From contig CM048846.1 in assembly GCA_026545225.1 (NCBI GenBank), positions 14,223,975 to 14,287,974 of the forward strand: a stretch of DNA of 64,000 nt, given 5' to 3'. Origin of the DNA: Cornus controversa. Lineage: Eukaryota > Streptophyta > Magnoliopsida > Cornales > Cornaceae. The translations under genes were made by a program, and so were the position numbers. Below are positions 45,701-58,600 of the stretch, one piece after another. Within the stretch, counting starts at the first letter, position 1; every line of letters begins with the position of its first letter. The notes beneath the pieces are model-generated. The model saw only the letters and a program-made list of their open reading frames with translations, searched no databases and had not been told where the DNA came from.

Positions 45701-46510
45701 ACTGGAATCAATATCAATGAGTCTGTTGCTTGCTCAAACCCATTGTGGACCTCAAAATTTTATGATTTTCTGAGTACTATTTAATTAATCAAAAAAGTCA
45801 AATAAGATTAATTGGGCATCTATTAATAGTAACTGGATCCATAATCTCATATGGGCTAATGGGTCAACCCAAGCTACCAAATAAGTCTAGACCCACTTCA
45901 AAAATAGGTCACATGATAATTATATATAACTATCACCAAAGATAATTATGTATAATTACAGAATAATTAAATGAGATAATTATCTCCAATTATCACCAAA
46001 GATAATTATATAAATGAGATAATTATCTGAAGCAATTCAAATTACAATTTAACTCCTCAAGTGAGCTTATAAATATAATTCCAAATGAGGGAGGAGAAAA
46101 CAAGAGGAAAACTCTCAAAGAATGCTGAAACTCTGCAGGATTCTTTACTAAAAATCCAAAACTCCAAATCATCTAAATTCCTGAAAGAGAAGAACAACAA
46201 GCACATCATTCACGTGTTGTTCTTCACTAACGTTCCAATCCAATTCAAGATTAAGTTCCAGCAGGCCTTGAATCCGGATCACCGAGGAGATCGAATCAGA
46301 AGAATTTATCTTTCTTTTGTAAAGATATACAAAGATTTGTAACTCATATTTCTTGAAATTAATAAATTTGATTTATTTGTCCACGTGTTTTGATCTTATT
46401 CTCATACTCAAAATTTGTGTGTACAAATTTCTACACGCCCAGTGGGACCATCTCTGCCCCTCATCTCTGCCTCCTACATCATACATCCAAAACTCCATTC
46501 ATCAGAATCT

Positions 46511-47959
46511 ATGGCTCCTCCCAAAGTTCATACTACAACCAAAAAAATCTCAAAAAATACTATTGTTGCATTGACCAACATCAAAGATGCCACAAGCAGT
46601 GGCAAAAACACTAGGAACCCGTTAAGTACCAACAGCACCTTAGTAAGTCCTATGACGCGTAGTAAGAAAGCAATCGCTTTGCTTAAGAATCAGCAAGATT
46701 TGGTGAAAACCGATTCTGCTAAACCAATAGATATGAAAACTCAACATGTTAACACTATGGATCCTCAGGGGGCAAAAAACTCTAACGTTGTTTTAAAAAA
46801 GTCGACGCCACCATATTCACCCCACTCCATCTTTGACGTTAACTTAAGCATTGGTTCGCAGGCTCTCAGAGTCGTTACTTGAGATTTTAGAACAATCGGT
46901 CACTTCAAATAATGTTGGCCCTCAAGGTCTTTCCTATTTGAATATTGTCGCAGCTATGATGACTGAAATAACCTCAGTGGAAGACCAACTGGCAGTGATG
47001 ACACCCAGAATCGAAAACCTAACAAAAACTGTTAAAGAGAAGGACTTGTAGATCGCCGCACTAATGAGTAAGCTTGAAATCCAAAATTCTGACGAGTCAA
47101 CACAACTGCCTACGAATACTTCAATTACAGCCCTTCAAGGTGCTCAATCAAAATATCGTCATCACATATCTGCGTCAGGATATGTGGTTGATGAAACTAA
47201 TCGTGCTTTGCCAGTCGCTTTGCTTTCTGTCCAACAATTGCAGGATATAATAACGAACACAATCTGAGCACAGTATTGCGGCACTCCTTAAAGCACTCTC
47301 ATGTACTTAAAACCATACACCAAAAGAATTGACAGCTTAAAAACGCCAGTGGGGTATCAACTGTCAAAGTTTCAACAATTTAATGGAAGAGGCAATCCCA
47401 AATAACATATTGCACACTTTTTGGATACCTGCAATAATGCTGGCACCGAAAGAGACCTCTTAGTCAAGCAATTTGTTCATTTCCTCAAAAAGAATGCATT
47501 TGATTGGTACACGAATCTCAAAGCTGGGAGATTGACTGTTGTGAGCAAATGGAGCAAGAGTTTCTAAATCGCTTCTACAATACTCATAGAATAGTAAGCA
47601 TGCTAGAACTAAACATGTTAGAACTCACTAACACTAAACAAATAAAGGACGAGCTTGTGGTCGATTATATCACCCACTGGCGAGCTCTAAGCCTTGATTG
47701 CAAAGATTATCTTTTTGAAGTCTCATCAATTGAAATGTGTATGCAAGACATGCACTGGGAGATTCTCTATATTTTACAAGGAATCAGACATCATACATTT
47801 AAAAAAATAGTTACTCGTGCCCATGATATAGAGCTTAGCATAACAAGTCATGGTGCAAAGGCTCTTGTCATTCCTAATATGTCTGACAAGTGTCTTAAAG
47901 ATGAGGGGGTGAGTTTGAAGAGGAAAACAAAATACTTCCTAACTCCGACGATAAAATAG
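46511..47959 (+). pseudogene. Retrotransposon gag, frameshifted
   Basis: The gag start MAPPKVHTTTKKISKNTIVA is followed by an S/T-rich N-terminus. A later segment reads FQQFNGRGNPK, stop, HIAHFLDTCNNAG and FLKKNAFDWYTNLKAG. After a frameshift near 47520 it continues EQEFLNRFYNTHRIVSM and VVDYITHWRALSLDCKD (47504-47959). These are the hallmarks of the plant retrotransposon gag domain. At least three stops or frameshifts break it. No zinc knuckle is visible downstream. Confidence 0.8.
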
Positions 47960-48990
47960 ATACATCTTATGTTATAGACATCATCTCTAAAGACTTGTAT
48001 CAAGAAACACATCATGTTGCTTCAGTAACTTCATCTGAAAGTTTTCAATTACATAAGACATTGAGTCAAGAAAAACTTGGTAGAAGACCGAACTTGTTGG
48101 GAACATTAACTTCTAGTACAATAAATTTGAGATAACTCGCCACAATTCAAACGAGCAAATGTTTGAAACAATCTTCCAACAAAAAGTGAGTAGTAAAAAA
48201 AAATGAAAGTGAACAGACAGGGGCAAACCCTCCATACAAAGCTCATTCGTAGCTTTCTAATATGAAATACTCTTGACAATGGAGCAAGATTCACACATGT
48301 CCTTTAAAAAGGCCTACACATTTTCACAAACCTCAAAATAAGAAAGAAGTCTTAAGAAAAGAACAAGAAAAACAAAGGCATAATTAAAGTGAAAAATCAC
48401 AAGGATTTGCATTAAATAAGCATTATAAAGGTAGAAATGATCAAGTAAAAATAATCAGAAAATTATGCTCACATGGAGGCCAAAAAAAAAAATTCAAGAT
48501 GAGAATAGTCTTGCAAGGATCTCGTAAGAATCATTGCCCAGAAACACACGAGTGATGTCTCAAGAGTCACTTTCTCGAACTGTCTCTAACGAGCAGCAAA
48601 ATGAATGTCTCAAACAAAAATACGAGGAATAAGAACAAAGTCATCTCCAATTTCAAATAGAACAAGAAGCTTTGAAAATTGAAAGATTAAAGGAAGAGAA
48701 AGTGTGGGGACCAAAGCCCAAAAATACTATCTAGATCGAATCTCACAGTGGAATAAAAGTATACTAGGTCAGGTTCAATCCTCCTTCATGGACCATGATG
48801 AATGAAATACCTCTTCCTTCTGGGTGGGGAGAGGAGTTCGAAGAAAATATTTCTTCTCAAGTACAAGAAGAGTACAATGAAGAAACAAAGTAAGAAGAAA
48901 ATCTCTAAATTGACGCCGAGCTGGTTCACACCTTTCAACATAAGCTTGGACTGTCTTATAGATCTTGCAAAGTTGAAGAATAATTAAAAC

Positions 48991-49276
48991 TAAAATGCTC
49001 CCTGATACGAGCCTAAAATGTCGATGTCACACCTTGACATGAGTATGAACTGTCTACCAAAAAAAAAACTCCTTGACAAGAGTATAAACTATCTACAAAA
49101 AAAAATATCACTCTTTGACACAAATATAAACTGTGTACAAAAAAAAAAAAAAAAAAAAAAATTCTTTGACACGATTATAAACTGTCTACCAAAAAAACAC
49201 ACTCATTAGCACGAGTATAAACTATCTTCATGAAAAAAAATCAAACAATCATTGACACTAGTATAAACTATCTGTA

Positions 49277-49280
<4 letters not shown>
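48991..49280 (+). repeat. Degenerate ~55-bp tandem repeats in the LTR element
   Basis: Five or six units contain TTGACA.GAGTATAAACT followed by TCTAC and an A run. They lie in the untranslated middle of the LTR element. A TA repeat follows at about 49285-49327. Confidence 0.75.
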
Positions 49281-49328
<48 letters not shown>

Positions 49329-49429
49329 TTTGAATTACGTGATCACTTGATCCTTGTTCAGGGTACGTAGGCATCTTGGATGATTGTTCCAAGTTCAGTT
49401 GACCCAAAAAAAAATTTATTTTGGCCTGT

Positions 49430-49620
49430 CGCCAAGATATTGACAATGTCTGCCACACCATGATGACTTGGTCTACTACCAAGATGTTGACGATGTTTGC
49501 CGCATCGTGGTGACGACTTGGCTCACTGTCAAAATATGTTAAAAGGTGTTTGTCGCACTGTGATAACTTGACTTACTGCCAAGATGGTAAAAACATCCGT
49601 CGCGCCGTGTTGATTTGACT
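49430..49620 (+). repeat. ~60-bp repeats, three units
   Basis: Repeated motif: CTGCCAAGAT or CGCCAAGAT, GTTGACGATGTTTG, CCGC.C.GTG.TGA, CTTGG. Three to four units with about 80% similarity, adjacent to the 42-bp array that follows. Confidence 0.6.
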
Positions 49621-49789
49621 ATTGGAGCAAAACGACCAACCAGTGGGTTCTTATATTCAGTGTAGTTCATTTCTCCATGACATCGTTCTCTCGTTCTAAA
49701 ATGGTTACTGTGTTTGCCTTTAAACTTTTGAAAAAAGCCATGATTGGCAGAAGTCAAATGTTATTTACTTAACAAAAATTTTTTTTGTT

Positions 49790-50215
49790 CCAACGAAACT
49801 AAGTGACCCCGAAAAGACGATAAAGTGTTCCAAATGAACTAAGTGACTATGAATGGACGAAAAAGTGTTCCAACGGAATTAAGTGACCCCGAAGGGACGA
49901 AAAAGTGTTCCAAATGAGCTAAGTGACTCTGAAGGGACGAAAAGTGTTTCAAAGGAAATAAGTGACCCCGAAATGATGAAAAAGTGTTCCAAATAAACTA
50001 AGTGACCCCGAAGGGACGAAAGTGTTCCAAAGGAACTGAGTAACCCCGAAAGGATAATAAAGTGTTCTAACGAAACTGAGGGACCTCGAAGGGATGATAA
50101 AATGTTCCAACCAAACTGAGGGACCCCGAAAGGACGATAAAGTATTCAAAAGGATCCAAGTGACCCCGAATGGATGAAAAGTGTTCCAAAGGAACTAAGT
50201 GACCTCGAAGGGACT
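49790..50215 (+). repeat. ~42-bp tandem array, about ten units
   Basis: The unit contains AACTAAGTGACCCCGAAGGG, then ACGAAAAAGTGTTCCAA. Length varies from 40 to 44 bp. Adjacent units abut with no unique spacer. It lies in the non-coding interior of the LTR element. Confidence 0.9.
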
Positions 50216-50219
50216 AATG

Positions 50220-52217
50220 AATGAATTTCGAAACTCCATAATCTAAAAGAAGCAATTTGACAGCATTTTAAAAAATTATATTTCACTAGAAAAGGAATGA
50301 AAACCTACAAAAATTTACAAAGAAATTGAAACTAGCAAAAAGAATTTGTGTGACTTACTTACAATTGTCTTCCTCAATGAGTTCAACAAGTCTGCCATTT
50401 CAGAGACAACACAAATTCAAGCAGAGTCTACAAGTAAAATCTAATCTGAAAAAAAAAATAGAAGAGAAAATTTTTGGAAAGAAATTTTGTTCGTGAAGGA
50501 CAATGGCTGAAAATCCAGTGAGTCCACATTCGACACCAACAAGAGTCTTATTCAAAGACTCCCAAAAATTTTGGTGTTAGTGATATAAGTTGCCAATTTC
50601 GTTTCTCTACCAACCATGGGCCGACTTTCATGGCTACGACAATTTGAAGATGATGGGCAAAGAAAACATACAATGGATTTGTACGGTGATAGTTGAATGT
50701 TACAATTGTAAGAGCTTTTATGACACCAACCGGGTTCATCCAAATCATGCAATAGCTTTGAGCAAAGGTATTAAGTGGACCAAAATCAACCAAGTTGTTG
50801 GTTTAAAGAAATGCTCCTGGGAGTTCAAGGCTTGTCATGCCTCTCTTCTCAGTTGATCTCCATAACTATGACAACCTAAGATGAATGAGCGTAGTGTTGA
50901 TCTAAAGGGAGGCATATGGATGATATTTTAATCTCCACCACTATGGCAGCCTAAGATGAATGAGCATGACACTAATCTTAAGTGAAGAAGATGGATATGA
51001 TGCTTGCCAATTAATGTGCTGCAAAAAAAAATTAAAAAAATAATAATAAACTCTTGTTAAAGGCTATGCCTGCATGCTATATTGCAATTGAGTGAAAACT
51101 TCAATCACAAAACATTGACAAGATCATGCCAGGCTCTATTTAATGGGTCACTTGGCAGTTAATTCGTTGTCGTGGTTTCTTGTTCAAAAGAATTCTATAA
51201 TGGGCTTTTTTTGATATACTCTAAACTCTTAAATTATGCATATGCAACCTTGCAAGAAGATACGGCAAAGGACCACCTTAGGGAAAGTATAAGTGGTGAT
51301 GACGTTATATAAAGATAAATACAAAGTTAAAACAAAGAGGTTGCAAGTTGGGTTTAGTACTTCCAATTTGCTTAAAGCTAGTCTCCTTCCTGGAGAAGGA
51401 TTCTAAAAAAAGTAATTTGGAAACGTAATGAAATTGGGTCATCTTCTTGTATTAGATAAACAAGTGGAAAGAAAAATGTGTTGTGGAATCAAATTCTGTG
51501 ATTGGAGTGTGAAAAAAGAGGTAGCAAGTCTAGTGTGACTTGAGATTCTTACTTTTGCTTCTAGTAAAATATGGATTCTAATATAACCAATGCTACATGT
51601 TTCGAATAAATATCTCGAATCATGTTATAGGTGATATAGCCTATTATTTTATGAGATAAAATTAAATGCTGAGTTAGTACAGGTGGAATTCTCCCCATAC
51701 ACGGAGTCCCGGTGGTATACATGTTGATTTTCATTTTTAGATAAGCACTATATTACCGGTGGTATACATGTTGGTATACTTTGAAATATTTATTCGGGAC
51801 ATGTAGCATTTTTCTTATGGTATGCTAACTTGCATGATTTAATGAAAAAAGAAAATGGGACACACTCAACCGACTTGACTCCCAATCTAATGAAACTCGT
51901 ACAAGCGTTTTTTTAATGCCACACAAATTCTTCTCTCAATGGGAAACTTTTTACAAACTACACGTGTGCTTATGGATAATACATGTTAAGAATTTGGTGA
52001 TGATTTAGCATTTCTCAAAGTAGGCTATGTGTTGCTAGAAGTTAATATAACCAATTTCTCACATATCCAAACATAAGTTCTAGCCATGCATGTTTATCAC
52101 CTTTCGAAATGGTTGATCGAAGCTGACCTCCAAAATCGATCATTTTAGTTGTCCCCACTAATGAATGAAAATTACCATGAAAGCAAGCATAAAATCGAGA
52201 CTTGAAGTGGGGGCATT
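50220..52217 (+). other. 3' interior of the LTR element, no pol recognised
   Basis: An 88-codon frame at 50590-50856 (MPISFLYQPWADFHGYDNLK) has no pol motif. No RT, integrase or chromodomain signature is visible in any frame. The purine tract at 52204-52216 ends this region. Confidence 0.5.
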
Positions 52218-53654
52218 TGTAAACCTCAAAATTTTATGATTTCTGAGTATTGTTTAATTGATCAAAAAAGTCAAATAAGATCAATTGAGAATTTATCAAG
52301 AGTAACGTACTGGATCCATAATCTCATATGGGCTAATGGGTCAAACCAAGCTACCAAATAAGTCCAGACCCACTTCAAAAATAGGTCACATGATAATTAT
52401 ATATAATTATCACCAAAGATAATTATGTATAATTAAAGGAGATAATTATCTTCAATTATCACAAAAGATAATTATATAAATGGGATAATTATTTGAAATA
52501 ATACAATCCATCCCCCTCTAGTGAGCCTATAAATAAAGTTCTAAGGGAGAGAGGAGAAAACAAGAGAAAGACTATCAAAGAACATTGAGGCTCTGCAAGA
52601 TTCTTCACTTAAAATCCAAAGCTTCAAAGCATCTAAAATTATGAAGGAAAAGAATAACAAGCACATCATCTACATGCCGTTCTTCACCAAAGTTTCAATC
52701 TAATTCAAGATTAAGCTCCAACAACTCTTGAATATGGATCACCAAGGAGATCGAATCAGATGAATTTATCTTTCTTTTGTAAAGATCTACAGAGATTTGT
52801 AACCCATATTTCTTGAAATTAATAATTTTAATTTATTTGTCCACGTGTTTTGATCTCATGCAGGGCACGATTATAGTCCTTGTGATGCAGGGCACAATTC
52901 TAGTCCTTGTGAAGGATCAGCACAATTCGACATGTCAGAATATTCACCCAGTATTGCTAAATCTCGACCATTAAATCGACCAACATGACACAAGCGGCGA
53001 AGCAGACCCAAAATAAGAAAAAATAACCAAATTTTGGCAACTTACAAGCTTCATTATGTGACAGTTTTCTGCAAGCAACATCCAAACTTGAAGGTAAGAC
53101 ATGTTGTATTTTGGAGACAAAGTTGAAAGAGATTGAAAGACAACGGGAGTTAGTAAGACACGAAACAAGTATCCGGGAAGATGAGCTGATGCTAAAAAAT
53201 TCAAATTTAGTACCAACAGAAACAGGGAGAACATGGCTTATAAAAAAATAACATCAGATACTAACGAAGATGGATGCACGTGCTGGACCACCTAACACTC
53301 CATAGGACTTGTGCAAATTGTATTATTTTATTATTTTTGTTTAATCCATAATGGATATTGTATTGTTTTAACTTATGTTATTTTTGTTTAATCCATAATG
53401 GATACTGTATTGTTTTAACTCATATATATATTTTTTGTTTAATTCATAATGGATATTGTATCGTTGTAACTTATGTTGTATTGAGTGAATAATATTTTCG
53501 TGTAAAAAATAATTTCATAATCAATATTTTATTGCATAATATTTCGTAACATCTTAAAAGCATAAAAATGCAACATAACTTAAAGATTATAGTACATAGA
53601 AAAAACAACACAAATTAAAGATTATAGTACATAAAAAAATAAAATAAACTTAAT

Positions 53655-54947
53655 CATCTTCGTCTTCATCACCAATTATGTTCCACAAATGTTTAATTAA
53701 ATCATTCCTTAATTGCGTATTTGTCTTTTTGCTGCGATACTGGAATTGGTGAGCGTAGATGTGTGCCACAAAAATATTAGGGTCTAATCTTCAATGGGAT
53801 TCAACATCTTCTTTTTCGGTAGTTGCCAAATTCTAGTATTGGTGTGATGTTCATCTTCAATGATCATGTTGGGAAGAATGATACACGTTCTCATTATGAG
53901 AGACAAGTTCCATCTTATCCTAATAACGCACTGGTCCTTGCATTATTGCCCACTTGATTTGCAAGACCCCAAATGTTTGCTCCACATCATTCCTACATGT
54001 CTTTTGTCTTTCAACAAACATTTTATGTTTTGCAGTTCTTAGATTTGGAATGGTCTATATCAAAGTTGGCCATTTAGGGTATATACCATCAGACAGGTAA
54101 TACCCCATGCTATAGTGATGCACATTCACCACATAATTAACTGGATGCTGTCGGCCATTGACAATACGGTTAAATACTGAGGAATGATCCAACACATTTA
54201 GATTATTGTGTAAACCCGGCATTCAAAAAAATGTATGCCAAATCCAAAAATCTTGTGAGGCTACTGACTCCAATATGAGAGTAGCCTTATGGGAGTGTCC
54301 TTTGCGCGTGTCATGTCACGCTATTGGGGAATTCTTCCACTCTCAGTGCATACAGTCAATGGAACCAAGCATACCTAAAAATACTCTAGCCTCCCCTTTC
54401 TTGAAGCAATCGTGCTATGTCAACTCAGTTTGGTTCGCGCATGTACTCCGCCTCATACACAACAACAACAACATTGCAAAATGCCATTAAGCATCGTATG
54501 GTAGTACTCTCACCAATTTTAATATACTTGTTAGTTAAATCGGCTGAACAACCATATACGAGTATACGTACTGCATTTGTCATCTTCTGTATTAAAGACA
54601 ATCCCAAATGACCAGTCGCATCCCTTTTTTGGATGAAGAAGTCGTCATAAACTTTACCATCATTAAGATACGAATAAATAGTTCTCGTCGCATCCTGAAT
54701 CGTCTGTGAAATTGCTTGGTGTATATGTGCAATTCTCGTCAAAGTTGTCTTTCATTAGCCGTCAGTGGCTTCCTTCTCGGTCACAATGAACCAACCGTCT
54801 CTGAGGTGGTTGAAAGACTTGCGCTACAATCTCCAATGTCGTGCAATTCAAAATCAATCTGTAAATATTTAGATGCTCTTCAAGTAACGTGTTAAGATCT
54901 ATTGATGTGGAGGATGGCGAAGAATGTGGAGAATTTGAATCTGACAA
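53655..54947 (-). pseudogene. PIF/Harbinger DDE transposase, decayed
   Basis: A minus-strand segment at 54742-54425 reads YDDFFIQKRDATGHLGLSL, IQKMTNAVRILVYGCSADLT, then IGESTTIRCLMAFC and EYMREPN, the N-terminal signature of plant Harbinger (ALP1-like) transposases. Upstream, 54947-54762 carries a serine-rich start and PPQRRLVHCDREGSH. Downstream frames broken by many stops keep the pieces expected for the catalytic region, including a CWQWP-like patch, SLTRFLDLAYIF and KCVGSFL. I could not place the three catalytic acidic residues with confidence. ALP1 itself is a domesticated host gene; this copy is a transposon relic. Confidence 0.8.
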
Positions 54948-55358
54948 AGATTGTGATGACGAAGAACGTGGAGAATTTGAAAATTCGAAAGTGAATGAGA
55001 CGACAAATGAACTTTTGCAAGAATGAAAGTGATGAATGTAATGATGATTTTATAAATGAACAAATGAGTGTTTATATAAGATGAAAAATATAACCGTTGG
55101 GAATATAGCTGTTAGAAATAAAACCCTTAGGAATATAACCATTTGAAATATAGCTGTTAATAAATATTAAAATATAAAATTAAATTTTAATTAAAAAATA
55201 TTAAAAATATTATTATTTGTGGCTAATTGAATCTGAAAAAGCTGTTCTGAAGTAAAATTTTAAACATCGTGACATGCTAATATGTATGGCTTAAATGCTA
55301 ATGCGAGACTGCACATAATCTGAATTTGGAAAAGCAAATTTAATCATGAGAGCTCTTA

Positions 55359-55601
55359 CATAACTTCGTGTAATTGTGTTGCAATACTGGATCCACCCGG
55401 TTTCCTAAACCGGACACAATAAGGCTTTGGACGACACGACCAGCCCGACCCAGAAAAGAGAGACCGGCAGGCGGTTGAGGAGGAAGAAAACTTTGTGGCA
55501 ACAAGTCAAACCCAACGTTGTCGATTAAGTGAAAGAGATTTGTAGAGAGAGAGAGAGAGAGAGAGATAGTGCGGTAAAGAGAGAAAGCTGTAGACGAGAA
55601 A
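55359..55601 (+). promoter_or_regulatory. VPS35 5' UTR and proximal promoter
   Basis: A GA repeat at about 55547-55566 lies 35 bp upstream of the ATG, typical of plant 5' leaders. Only about 240 bp separate the ATG from the right end of the Harbinger element, so the transposon abuts the promoter. No clear TATA box is seen. Confidence 0.5.
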
Positions 55602-58600
55602 ATGATCTCCGACGGAGCCGATGACGAAGATAAATTTCTGGCGGCGGGGATCGCCGGCCTTCAACAGAACGCTTTTTACATGCATCGCGCTCTGGTAATA
55701 TATATGTTTATATATATTCATACGTTTGTATATATATATGAATTTTTTATGTATAATTTTCTGTACAAAACCCTAATTTGTGCTTGTGTTGTATCAGGAC
55801 TCGAACAATCTCAAGGACGCTCTCAAATACTCTGCTCAGATGCTCTCCGAGCTTCGGACTTCGAGGCTTTCCCCTCACAAATACTACGAACTCTGTAGAA
55901 TCTTCCTCTCCGATCTGATCGATTTTCTTATTTGTTGGATCGTTAATTTCAATTTTCTGTTTCTAATACTGATTAGAGGTTCATAGATGAAATGCAACCG
56001 TTTCTGATTGGCGATGTGTGTTTGATTTCGTAGACATGCGAGCTTTTGATGAATTGAGAAAGCTGGAGATGTTCTTCAAGGAGGAGACTCGGCGTGGTTG
56101 CGCCATCATCGATCTGTACGAGCTCGTGCAGCACGCTGGCAACATATTGCCAAGACTGTAAGTGGGAATTACATTCATGCAATCCCCTTTTTTTTCATGG
56201 CTTTTATGAATTTAACATGGCACTTAATAAGCTTTTAAGTATTACCCATAGTGTGCGTTTTAGATGGAAGTATTATATGGAGGGTATTTTGAAAATGAAA
56301 TGATTTGAAGATATTTTCTTTAAAATAAGTAAAGGTGTGGAGCTGTTGGTTCAAATGTGCTTGGTATGTTGAGTTTTTGAAAAACGTAGTGAAAATAGTG
56401 GAAAGATCATAAATGATGAATAAAAAAAGATAGCAGAATTTAGAAACGAGAACCAGGGATATGACACATGACTATGGCCACCCAGTTCACCTGAATGAAA
56501 CTGTTGAAATATTTAAATGTATTAACTGGATTGTTGCAATCCTGATTTACCTTGTTTAAATTTGACCTCTTGTGACTTTCTGCGAACTTTTTATCAGTAT
56601 GTTCCCATTCCGGAATGAATATTAGTTCGTAACTTGTTGGGCAAAGCTGTGTTGCTGGACATGACATAAATGGTTGTTAGGTTAATGTATTCCATAAGCG
56701 TGTGCTGTTCTACAACACTGGGAGTGCAGTAAAGTCAGATGTTTTCTGCTGTTGTTCAGTTTGCATTGCATCTTTGACCTTGTCCCTGATTTTGTCCTAG
56801 ATTTAGTGAAGTGGGATATCTTCATTTCTTAGACTGTTGATTGTCAGTATTAACCACAAATGAAGGCAATTTATCACCATCACTTTATGTAGATATGGAG
56901 AATTGGAGATCCATAGTTATGATCCAGACTTTTTATGCTTCCTTTTGCCTGAATCATTTTATTGGATTCGGTTGCCAAGATTTGGAGAGAGCAGTGAGGA
57001 ACGTCTTTTGCCCATCTAGGAAACTGTGTATACTCAACTATAGGCCTTCCTCACCCTAGTACTCCTTATCTTAACTCATTCTTCACTTATTAGTTATTCA
57101 ATGCCTATGCTTTTGTGGAGAAAGGCACACTAGTTTGTATGTATAACATGTGTCATCTGCTCAACCCAGATGTATGCTTCATGGGGAAGTTGGGCAATCA
57201 CAAATTAATGCATTCGTGGGATGAGTTTAATAAGAGAGGATGTTGAAATGAATGAGTGGTTGCACGTTGAAAATTATAAAGGGCGTATAACATATATATA
57301 TATATATATTGTCTTATTTGTATTCCTGCCCTTTCTTTCTCAGGTATCTCCTTTGTACAGTAGGATCTGTGTACATCAAATCTAAGGAGGCTCCTGCCAA
57401 GGATGTTCTTAAGGATCTCGTGGAAATGTGCCGTGGCATACAACATCCTGTACGTGGGCTCTTCCTAAGGAGTTATCTTTCTCAAGTCAGTAGAGATAAA
57501 TTACCTGATATTGGTTCTGAGTACGAAGGGTAAGGAAATCAGTTGGACATTTTGTGTTCAATTATAAATTTTGATGAAGATCTTTTTAACTGTTGGGGTT
57601 GAATGTGTAGAAAATTTGGTGGTCCAAAGACCACCGAAGGTAGGCAGTCTTGACTGTGGTGAATCAGGTGGCCGGAATGGTTTTAGAAATCAGTCAGTAT
57701 AGTCACATAACACCATTATATTATAGTATTATTGCGCTTTTTCATTATTATGATTTTGATACATCGGTTGGAATGAAATTCACAATTATATCGGCCATTA
57801 TGGTCTGTAATAATTTTTATATGGTGCTTTAATTCCCTTACAGGGTAATTCAGAAACACTTGATACATCTTTCTCCTCATTTTTTAACCTATTCCCCCTT
57901 TTAAGAACTAGGACACATGGTTTCTATTTCTACACTTTCATTGATCAAATTGCAATATTTATGTCCAAGTTTTAGAGTGAAGAGCTTAAAATTGCATCTC
58001 CTGTCAAACCATAAATGGATAAATGGGAGAAGGATGAGGGATTCTTCAAAGGTAAATACAAAAAGATAGAGATCTAACAAAAGCCACCTTGTTACAAGGC
58101 CATTTAAGAAAGAAAACGGGATCCACACATCCCAAAGACTCCATATGCCCATACCAAACATGGCTCAAGGGGAAACAATTTCTCTTTGAAATTTAGGAGT
58201 GTCATAATTCCTCTTTTTGCTAAATCATCCACTTCCTCACTTGAATATCTAAGTAATAAATCAATTATACTCCAATTACTAGTGAAACATCCTAGATTCC
58301 ATGCATATATCACCGATAATGCAGTATCAAATTAGTGCATGGCTAACAACATTAGCTGAATATCCTTCAACTAAGATGTGATAAAGCTTCAAAAGGAAGG
58401 CTTCTTTGAAGCCTTAAAGGTCTCAAATTACATTTAGTTGCATCATCAATTAACATTTGACTACAATTGGTAATATTGAAGAGTTTTCATTTCTGGGTAT
58501 TATTTTAGTTATGGAAGTAATTTCCATTAAAATGACTTAGATACCAATATAAAATTCAATATGAACTATAACTTATATTGTTAGGTTCTGTAAAAATCGT

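Larger units (their letters stand above)
45744..52858 (+). mobile_element. Gag-only LTR retrotransposon (non-autonomous, Gypsy-like), nested in the Harbinger element
   Basis: The left LTR is 45744-46435 (TGTGGACCTCAAAATTTTAT ... CTACA). The right LTR starts at 52218 (TGTAAACCTCAAAATTTTAT), after a purine tract GAAGTGGGGGCAT, and breaks off near 52858, missing the last 50 bp or so. The interior has a gag pseudogene (46511-47959) and decayed gag-like sequence to about 48990, then long tandem-repeat zones. No protease, RT, RNase H or integrase motif was found in the remaining 3 kb, so it is LARD-like and needs help from a relative. LTR-to-LTR differences are many, so it is old. The 5-bp duplication cannot be checked because of the truncated right LTR. 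Confidence 0.85.
44557..55355. mobile_element. Decayed PIF/Harbinger transposon (10.8 kb with nested LTR element)
   Basis: Left end GAGCATCTCCCACGG, right end CATGAGAGCTC (inverted GAGCTCTCATG), flanked by TTA on both sides (44554-44556 and 55356-55358). It contains the two PIF/Harbinger genes in convergent orientation: a Myb/SANT-like ORF1 on + (from 45101, resuming about 52900-53305) and a DDE transposase on - (54947-53655). Both are broken by stops. A 7.1-kb LTR retrotransposon at 45744-52858 split ORF1; without it the element is about 3.7 kb. TATA-like TATAAATA at 44976-44983 lies upstream of ORF1. The TIR match is short and imperfect. Confidence 0.7.

Noticed and set aside
49790-50215. 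Regularly spaced repeats resembling a CRISPR array
   Set aside because: The units abut directly without unique spacers, vary in sequence and sit inside a plant LTR retrotransposon.
57901-58313. Minus-strand ORFs in VPS35 intron 4 as a possible LINE fragment
   Set aside because: No endonuclease, RT or RNase H motif could be recognised; left as unannotated intron.
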